Assembly: GCA_013365325.1 (NCBI GenBank) | Contig: JABVXV010000048.1 | Span: 1 to 64,000 of the forward strand | Origin: Dipetalonema caudispina | Taxonomy: Eukaryota > Nematoda > Chromadorea > Rhabditida > Onchocercidae | Length of the DNA: 64,000 nucleotides | Direction of reading: 5' to 3' | Part shown: piece after piece, positions 49,515 through 64,000 of the stretch | Numbering within the stretch: position 1 is the stretch's first letter | Layout of the letters: each line of letters opens with the position of its first letter | Program-made: the position numbers and the translations under genes | The notes under the pieces: generated by a model | Seen by the model: only the letters and a program-made list of their open reading frames with translations | Told to the model about the DNA's origin: nothing | The model's database searches: none

Positions 49515-50799
49515 CTGATATATTCAACCATTATTAATTATTTCATCTTTTTTGTTTTTTGGAAGAAACTAAAGTTTGTGGAATTTTTAAATCATTAAAT
49601 CAATAAACTTTTCAATAAAACATATATGATTATAAGACAAATGGATACATCTTGGCATATATTTTTCCACTGTAATATTATTATAGAGCAAATTGATGGA
49701 AATTTGATAAATGCAGTAGCAGTAAGAGAAATGGGATTTTCATGAATTTATTTGACTTAAGGAAGGGTAATAGCTAAACTTTTCACTTAATTATAATTGC
49801 ACATTTTGAAAAATGATAGTTAGTTATTTTTCCAGTATTATTCTGTTAGAAATGAACCTTTTTACAATTTTGAGAGGTTATAATTGGTTAGCTGATTTGA
49901 AAACAACCACTGATTTACCTAATATGATCATTGATTAGCAATTCTACGTCATTAATTAATTATATTGCACATTCTTGCAAATTACAAAAGCAGTTGGTAT
50001 ATGCGCAATATTAATCATCCAAAAAAAAACGTCTTTGCAACGTTGAAAGATGATAAATGGTGAATTTATTCGATATAAGGAAGTGAAATAGCTAAGCTTT
50101 TATTCAAACCCAAATTAGCTTTTGATATCCGTTGGAAATTTCACTTCAAACTTTTTCAAATTTCTCAAATACTGGCAGAAGAATACTTCCTGTTAATGCG
50201 GCAGGAATTTATTCATCTATTACTTAAAGTTTTTATCTAGAATTCAAAAATTTTCTTCGCCGGATAAAATCATTTTTCCTTCCGGTGGAATTTCTAATAT
50301 GCTGCACCAATATACTAGTTAAGAACAATAAAATTCCTTCCCAATGATGAAAAATCGAAGATGCGAATTCGTTAATTAAAAATGCCAAATCGTAATTAAT
50401 CGAAATGATTTTTCTCAAAACCTTACACAAAATTGGAGAAGTTCTGATATGTAAGCTAAAAAAAATATTCGGTAAATCATAAAAGAAGTTTGGAAAGCAT
50501 TAATTTCGTATGCTCAGTTATATGACCCTGTGAACTATATGGACCTACATAAATCTCTTTAAGAGAAAAAATTCATTTAAATGTTAGAATTTATGTAAAA
50601 TTCGTAAAAGTGAAAACATATAAAGTTTCTCATTTATATTTCATTTCATTCATTTTTAGCTCTCTTTGTCGATCGGTTCGTTATGCCATTTTTCGGTGGT
50701 ATTTCGATAGTAGCTGAGTTATAACTTTACTAAAATGAATCGAATTTATTAGAAATGCAAAAGAATTCATGTTATTAAGTATTAAAATATTGCAGCAAT
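49515..50799. other. Spacer between the two MGxFESK genes
   Basis: No exon seen. AATAAA at 49602-49607 and 49614-49619 probably ends the first gene. Two related stretches about 317 bases apart (TGAATTTATTTGACTTAAGG at 49744 and TGAATTTATTCGATATAAGG at 50061, both continuing into AATAGCTAA(A/G)CTTTT) suggest a small local duplication. Confidence 0.45.
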
Positions 50800-53700
50800 A
50801 TGGGACCATTTGAAAGTAAACATGCTAAACATAATGGGCAATCATATACAACTTCAAGTATTATAAGAAATTTTATCATTTAAAGATCACTGTATAATAG
50901 TCTTATTTGATAATCTTTGGTGCCATACTTTATGTAAATTTTGAAACTTTTTCCGCTATTTTCAGTTAAAAAAATTTTAGCACTAAATTTTTCAAGATTT
51001 TAAAACATTAAAAATTTTTCATAGGAAATGGTAATCCTGGATGAATTGTAAGAATTCATTTAGTTAATTTTCAGACAGGAAGAAAAAATCATTTTTATCA
51101 AGATTAGGAAAACGTCTCTTTAAAAGATCTACTAGTTCATGCAAGCAAAACAGAAAACGATCATCAGTAAGTAAGCATAGCAATAAAAAATCACATCGAT
51201 CACACTTATATGGACAACGTCACAATGATTCAATTTCGCATCGGAAGATAAATAATGAAAAAACGAGAAATAGAAAGCAAAAAAGTAAGAAAATGCAAAA
51301 AAAAGCGAAAATTTTGGTTAAAGGCGATATGATAATATGTACTGCATAATAATTTCTTTTGTATGAATTATTTTTGAAGAATAATTCAGTTTCTTATTAT
51401 GTTAAACTATCGTAATAGTTTAATTTTTTCTTAAGCAGATGAATTGTTTTAGCATTTAAATATTCGCTTACTATTTCAACTTCAAAGAATAAGATTTTGC
51501 GCTTTATTTAGGCAGAATTAAGAAACAATCAAATAAATTAACGAAGCGGTCAAGGTTTTGTAATTCTTCAACTATTTCTCTTTATTTATTGGCACAATTC
51601 ATTAATTAATAATCATCTGTACCAAACTATGTTTCCAGTACTAACAGTTGTAGCAAATGCCAAGTCATAATCACTGGACCATATGTTCAGATTCTAAATG
51701 GGATGAATCTCCCATAAGTAGTATCTTCACAAAGTCAAAAAATAGTTAATTTTATTCATGAAATAAGAGGAATATTCTTCATTATGTTAGGAAGACTGAA
51801 TCACGCAAGTTAACAAGAACACCATCAAAAGCTTATTCTATCGCCAGTAGTTCAACGATTCAGAAGATGTCGGGTAATAAGGCTCAAAAAGATCGATGGA
51901 CGAAGAAAGGAAAGGTAACAGTCAAGTACGTTGTTTAATTTCCTCTATTACACTTTGCTTATTTCGAAAAAACAAAATTTCAATGATACCACATTTCTCC
52001 GTTCCCTCTAACCAAATGTTTATTAGCCCATTTATATATTCACATTCTTCAGCTTTCGACCATTTTTGCTAAATTTCGTTTTTTTTTTTTCCTGCCTTCA
52101 GCTCGTTTCCTTTCAAAGTACTTGTCAAACCAATGCTGATTACAGGTTATAATATTATCACTGAAGTGTTTATTTTTTTGATAAGAAATTTTGGGACGTG
52201 ACCAGTAGACGTAATGAAATAACCTATTGATTTTAGTGATCATATCATCAGTTTTTCAATCTTTGCAATAATATTACACTTAAGCATTGCCTTTGTAATT
52301 TGCATCTTCTAAAACTTTCCAAATTACACTATCCAGTTCACTGCTAATAAGAAACAGTTACCGTTTTATCGACTCTAAACAATTCAGTAAAAACTATTTT
52401 TCCAAGCTTATTGGAAATAGTAATAGAAAAAATTAAAAAGGATCGAATGGCACATTCAAAAAAAATTGATTTTTCAGCTGGTGCTAAAAAGTTCAATTGT
52501 ACTGCCTAAATGAACTTTTGACTTCATAATTTCTGTTCGAAATAATCTTTTCCAAAAATTTTGCAAAATTTAGAAATGATACTGTAATTCGCATTTGGCT
52601 TCATTTATGTCCAGATAATAAGAACTTTGCTACTCCAATCATTCTCCATAACCGAAATAATTAAAGTCAGGTCATCTTTTTTCTTTATTTACAGTTATCC
52701 AAGTTTTCGTAAAGCACTGCAATCTCGGCGTAGAATTTCCAGTTGGTCATCATCAAGTCGTCAAAGCGTAAGAAGTATCATTTTTTTTTATTTTAAACCT
52801 TTTTATTCTGCTAGGAATTGGGTTCACTTGTACTGTTGTGATGAAGAAGGTTACCTTTAAAATCTAATTCTTGCTTTTGCTATAAAGATTTTAAGTAAAA
52901 CACTTCATTTGCATAATTTTATCTTGAGGTGCTCGAAGAAGGATCAAAGCATTCTTTAGCCGTCCTATGCGAGATGCATCAGTGCAAAAATTTGTTGAAA
53001 AAATTAAAAAACGGAATGAACTACGGAAAGGAAACACTTTCAAAAAGGTAATTTAAATTTTTTATTAAAATGTATGTTATCATATGTATTATATCATGCA
53101 AAAAATAGAGTTATAGGCTATATAGTCATGCGTTTGGTTTTTCTTCAAGCAATTGTTCTAATCCGAGAATCTGAAACATCAGAGATATCGCATAGGCAAA
53201 CTGATCGATCACTTATTTTTATTTATTGTTTTCTTTCAAACCTAAAAAAGTTTTTGATTGATATTATCATGACGGATAAATTTGGGTTGTTTTATTTTCC
53301 ATTCTTCAGGAAATTTCAGAAGTGCCTTTACGGAGTGCAGATGAAAAATTCCCATTTCGGCATCGAGTTCAGAGGTATTTTTAAACGATTTTATTGGAAA
53401 ATCTTAACATATGAAATTGTTACTTGCACCTGACGTGAAAGAGGCGTAACACTTAATTCTAACTCAGGTTAGAAATAAAAAGGTATTGATAAAAGCCAAT
53501 ATTAAAGCATTAGTACTGCAATGTTTTTGCAGTAGAGCATTTCATTTCTTTCATATATTTTTGAGATTTCGAGGTATAACTTTAATAGTCAGAATGGATC
53601 AAAGATTATAATGAAATTGATCAAAATTTTTAGGTATGAATCAGAAATGATAGAAGAAAGTGATAAAATTACCACACTGAAGGTTCAGTTAATAATATCA

Positions 53701-54966
53701 ATAAAATATTTCACATAAAATTTTCTATGAAATTTGAGTAAGAAGGTAAGTTTTACAGACAGAAACACAAATTCAAGAAGAATTAAAATTCAAGAAAAGC
53801 TTGGTCCCAAATATATCTGATCTGACTCATAAATATAAAGCGGACTTAAAACTCAATTTGATATCAATCTGACTTTCCAAAAAAGACTTTCAACTAACGT
53901 TAGAAGTGAAGTGTAAGGTCTAAGTTTTTAAATTTTAGAAACCAATTTCAAGAGTGATTAATAAAGACAATGAAGGAAAGCTGTTCGACGAAGATGGCCT
54001 ACCATTTTGGAATAAACTTAGTAAAGTACAGAAGGTTGGGTGAATATTGAATTTCTGATTATAAAATAATTTTAATGTTTTAAAATTTATTTGCAAACAT
54101 TAATGCTCTAAAATTTACTTTAGTATTTGTTTTTCAGCATATTATACCTATTTTCCAGGACAGCGAAAAAAATTTTGAAGAAGCAACGGATGAAGATCTA
54201 CCCATGGATTCTGAAGTATTAATTGAAGTTCAGGCTGGGCTGCGCAAACTTGTTAAGATGCCTAAAATTAGGTATGGATGACCATTAAGAATATACATTT
54301 AAAAAAATATGTTCAGTTGGGGAAAGTGAAAATTACCGCAGAAAATAAAAAGTTTTTCCTTTCAATTATCTTCCATTTGCTTACTTCAGTTTTTTAATTA
54401 ATTGCAATTAAATTATCTTGAAATTTAGAATTGTAATGGATCCGTATGCACCCTTGGATTATTTGGAATCTCGTGATAAAATTTTTTTTACTAGTGAGGT
54501 AGTCTTCAGCAATACAGTCAGATCAATGGTTAATTTAAACGATGAGATAAGCAACGAAGAATTAATCTCTAAACGAAGCCGAGAATTAGGCAAGGTAAGT
54601 TTTTAAAAATATCTCTTGTCCTTCTTTTTTTGTCCCTCATTTTTCGCTGGGAATTGTATTTTCAAGAAATTTAAAAGAACGAAAATCAGAGGATTAATGC
54701 TGATCTCAAATTTATTCATCAAAAAAGAACTTCGTATAATAATGATTTTCAAATGACAATTCTTAAATTTTTGTTTTTTTTTTGCATGCTTGAAATTCTA
54801 TCTCATTTTCAAAAAAATTTCAATGCAGCTTCTATTTAATTCGTTGTGAAGTACTGTTTACCGCGAAAATATCATATTTTGTTTTCAGATATCGGTAGAA
54901 GAGCCAATTAAAATGACACGATATGATCAAAATAATCCATTGATACATGATCAAGTACCAATATAG
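50800..54966 (+). CDS. Basic multi-exon protein with N-myristoylation motif, copy 2 (MGPFESK)
   Basis: About eleven exons: 50800-50857, 51075-51284, 51512-51554, 51791-51925, 52695-52767, 52939-53047, 53310-53366, 53939-54034, 54159-54271, 54429-54594, 54889-54966, giving about 380 residues. It begins MGPFESKHAKHNG behind a TATTGCAG acceptor two bases before the ATG. The N-terminal half is Arg/Lys/Ser-rich (NRKKKSFLSRLGKRLFKRS, SRRRISSWSSSSRQS, RIKAFFSRPMRDASVQKF). The C-terminal half is acidic and looks folded (KLFDEDGLPFWNKLSKVQK, MDPYAPLDYLESRDKIFF, FSNTVRSMVNLNDEISNEEL). No known domain recognised. The exon 5/6 junction does not match in phase in my model, so an exon or boundary there is missing. 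Exon 1 matches exon 1 of the upstream gene in length (58 against 55 bases) and phase. Probably membrane-associated and nematode-specific, by inference. Confidence 0.6.
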
Positions 54967-57281
54967 AACTCTTCTGTTTATCATTTGTAAAATCACTTTT
55001 TATTTAAAGTATTTGATTAAGAGTTTATCAAAACTTCATTGTATTAAATTTTATTCTATTTATCTCTAACATTTTACAATCATTCATTCAATACTTAATG
55101 TTTTTCCATTAAATATTCGTTCATTTACTTAAATATTTCCTTGCAAATAAACATTTTTCTCCCATAATGATTGTACCTTATCACATATGCTTCTGAAATA
55201 CTAAAAAAATATAGTTGAAGTCCTTTCTTGGACGCGAAAATCCTCTGAAATTCTGCAGATAATTATCAAATCTTTCCTTAAATAGTGTGATTTGACAATA
55301 TGCAGTGTGATCAATGCTTAACTTTCAGGTAAACCATAACATTGACAGTATCGACATCTTAATTCACTTTTGTAATACCTGATAAGCGGTCTTGTCTTCT
55401 TAGATTCCCAAAGTGCCTCTCTTTCTCTCCTTATATATATATACTCCGTAGACTCTTTTAATGGAATCGATGAGATTTTAAAAATTACATAGATGTTATT
55501 CCAAAGTTTGGTAATTTAAGACTAATTAATCACTTATCGATGTTCATGTCGTATTCTGATGTCCTAATACTGTTTACTTAATAATTTATTTAAAAAAAGA
55601 AATTATAGGGAAATACTGACCAAGTTGGAATCGTGCAATAATTTATCATGAATTACTAGGTATCAAATTTTGCAAAATTCTTTTAATTTAACAAATTTTC
55701 AATCTGTTATTGCAGGAAAAGTTTAACCACCAAAAAAAAAAATCTTTTCTAATTGACATTTCGGCAAGGACGATGACGCAAAATATCAGCGACTTTAGCA
55801 ATGATTGAAATGCGTAATAATAGATTACGAATTGCGTCAATAGGAAAAAGATTAATTTAATGAAAATTTGTTTATTTAAAGATCAAAAAAGAAAATGGTT
55901 AAAAGAATTTCTGAAAGAAATCAATAACATGTTTGTAAAAATTTAAGACTACCAGTATTTCTATCCTAATGATTGTGGGGCATAAAATGAACAGATCAAC
56001 GTTGACGATGGATAAGCTCTTAAAAAAGAAAAAAAAAAAAACAATGGGAAATAAGCTCATATTATGCTTAAAATATCGTTCAAAATGATATATGAAATAC
56101 TCAATTTACAAATTAGAATGAATTGTATTTTAAGGGACAATATCGAATTTAATCTTGAAAGATAGCTGAATTGATTTCATAGTGATTTGTCCTTCAAATG
56201 AAATAGACTTTGTCTTTTAACATCCACTAATACATTGATATATTTTGATTGTTCAAATAATTGTTCAAGAATTCGGGGAAATTTTTAAATTCTAAAAAAA
56301 TCAGATTGTAAAACTTCCTATCAGGTGGGTTTTTTTTTAAAAAAAAAAAATGCGAAAGTTAAATTTTTTGAAGAAAAACCAAAATTTAATGATTATAAAT
56401 CAAACAAGAAAAGAACTGATTCAGAATTACATAACGTAGATTATTAGGCCACAAGACAGAAAGAAAGATACGAAGCAACGCGTATGCACATACAGTAACC
56501 GGTTAATTTATCTTTTCGGAAAAAATACCGGACAAAAAAACCAAATTATGTCGTTAACAGAAAAATAAGCAAACAATTATTTATGAAATGGGTAGATAGA
56601 ATTTAAAACACACGTTTGAAACTGAAATATAAAAATCAAAAAATGTAAATGAGATCACTTGATGAGTGGAATGCTTTAGAGAGATGGAAATTAAGTTAAA
56701 GAAAAATTTAAATGGCTGAATTTTAATATAAACTGTTAGACCTAATTATTGGGTAATAAAACAAATTTTGATTAATGAAGACTTGAATTTGGATTTGAAA
56801 CATGTATCTAAATCTATAATTCAGGATCTGAATAAGGACTTCTCATTAAAATGGAAATTTTTGAAGTTTTAATTCATTCAAAACAATCAACCATTGGTTA
56901 TTTGGCTTTGAAAGATAGAAGTATTGATTATCTGCATATAATTATTCCGACTAAGCCTTAAAAATACAAAAATTATTATTTCTGAGCAAAAAAATTTCTT
57001 TTGCTTTTGATTTTTTCTGAGGCACACAACGAAAATTTGAAGAAAATTCAATATCAAAAATTTTTAGCAACAAAATTCAACACCTCACAAAAAGAAAAAA
57101 AAAAAAAAAAAACATTTCTACAACTCCAAGGAGCATATTACACTAATTCATATAAGATCTAAAATGAAAAAGTGAAATTAAAACAGACGAAATATTTATG
57201 CCAAACTAGCATGGTCAATTAGCTAAAAAAGAGATAAAGAGAGAGATTAATTGACAATAATTAAGATTAATTAATATAAAC
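54967..57281. other. Convergent intergenic region, no supported gene
   Basis: Lies between the 3' ends of the MGPFESK gene (+) and pkc-1 (-). AATAAA at 55146-55151 is likely the plus-strand poly(A) signal. A minus-strand open stretch ending at 55753 (NLLLRISIIAKVADILRHRP ... stop) is gene-like in composition, but it has no AG acceptor at its start and the DNA is open in other frames too. Homopolymer A/T runs are frequent. Confidence 0.4.
55146..55151 (+). promoter_or_regulatory. Polyadenylation signal AATAAA, probably of the MGPFESK gene
   Basis: First canonical hexamer after the stop at 54966, at a distance of 180 bases. Confidence 0.4.
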
Positions 57282-63387
<6,106 letters not shown>

Positions 63388-64000
63388 CTTAAAAAAGAAT
63401 TTCGTTCCTCTTCAAGTGTTGACGAAGTTCAATTGCATTCTTTCTCAGTTGAAAATTTCTCAATTTTAAGGAAGCAAAATTATCTATAAACCATATGAAA
63501 ACTTCAAAAGTTTAAATTACTGTTCAAAATGAATTTAAATTCGAGTATCTAATTCATATTTATTACATGTGCTTCTTTCCTTATAAATCATTAAGTAGAA
63601 ATGTAAATTTCATCTGAATTGATAAATTTCTGGTATAATCTTTCGTAACAAATTTAAAATTACTATTTAACAAATTCTAAAGTTAAATTGAAATTCGAGC
63701 ACTTAACAGATACCTAACATTCTGATTAAACTTTTTTATGACTATTTTTCTCTTTCAAAAATGTTGGTGATACCAAACTACTACATATTTAATTCCTGAG
63801 TTAAAACGATAATTTCTGGAATACTAATGTTAATATGAAAAAGGTTGCATGGGCCAAGGGACAAAAATAAGCCACGGGTAATACAAAAAAATATCTTCCT
63901 TCATACTCGATGTACAGATTTTACAAAATTACAATTAACCTAAAAATTTTTATCAAAATAAGGAAAGAATCGAAGTAGTTGTAACTTTTTTCTTTCGTGA
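63388..64000. other. Intron of pkc-1, no exon seen
   Basis: No C1A N-terminal half (HKFxxxxxxxPTFCxHC pattern) or other exon is found on the minus strand up to the right edge, so the preceding exon lies outside the window. Confidence 0.6.

Overview
This window reads as nuclear DNA of a nematode, most likely a clade III / filarial-type species. It is very AT-rich. Its genes are cut into many small exons by introns with TTTCAG-like acceptors. Several genes have an acceptor just upstream of the first ATG, as expected for spliced-leader trans-splicing. Five conserved genes match nematode families: cal-1, a PP1-class phosphatase, the MAP3K mtk-1, coa-3 and pkc-1. The species cannot be fixed from sequence alone. 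All gene models were spliced by eye and checked for phase, so exon ends are predictions.

Layout. From 1 to 11.4 kb the window is almost gene-free, holding a solo LTR with target-site duplications (2053-2725) and simple repeats. 11.5-13.7 kb: cal-1 calmodulin-like gene (+), with a possible far-upstream alternative first exon at 9608. 16.0-19.2 kb: a PP1-type Ser/Thr phosphatase (+). 21.55-22.27 kb: a two-exon precursor (-) of a GFRPG-type neuropeptide resembling C. elegans nlp-22. 27.1-38.0 kb: a 29-exon MAP3K4/MTK1 kinase (+), followed closely on the same strand by the cytochrome oxidase assembly factor coa-3 and an unrecognised 95-residue gene, possibly an operon-like cluster. 41.8-45.3 kb: weak candidate exons, a strong hairpin, a second LTR copy in inverted orientation, and a cysteine-bearing minus-strand exon. 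45.8-47.4 kb: a BTB-BACK gene without Kelch repeats (-). 48.4-55.0 kb: two neighbouring plus-strand genes whose proteins begin with near-identical N-myristoylation motifs. 57.3 kb to the right end: a novel-type protein kinase C (pkc-1-like, -), with its 5' exons beyond the window.

Many genes are signalling components (calcium sensor, phosphatase, MAP3K, PKC, neuropeptide, putative lipid-anchored basic proteins), but nothing in the sequence shows that they act in one pathway. The observations most worth follow-up are the nlp-22-like precursor, the tandem MGxFESK genes, the missing AG acceptor in mtk-1, the LTR pair, and the short exons with open frames and good splice sites that match no family known to me.
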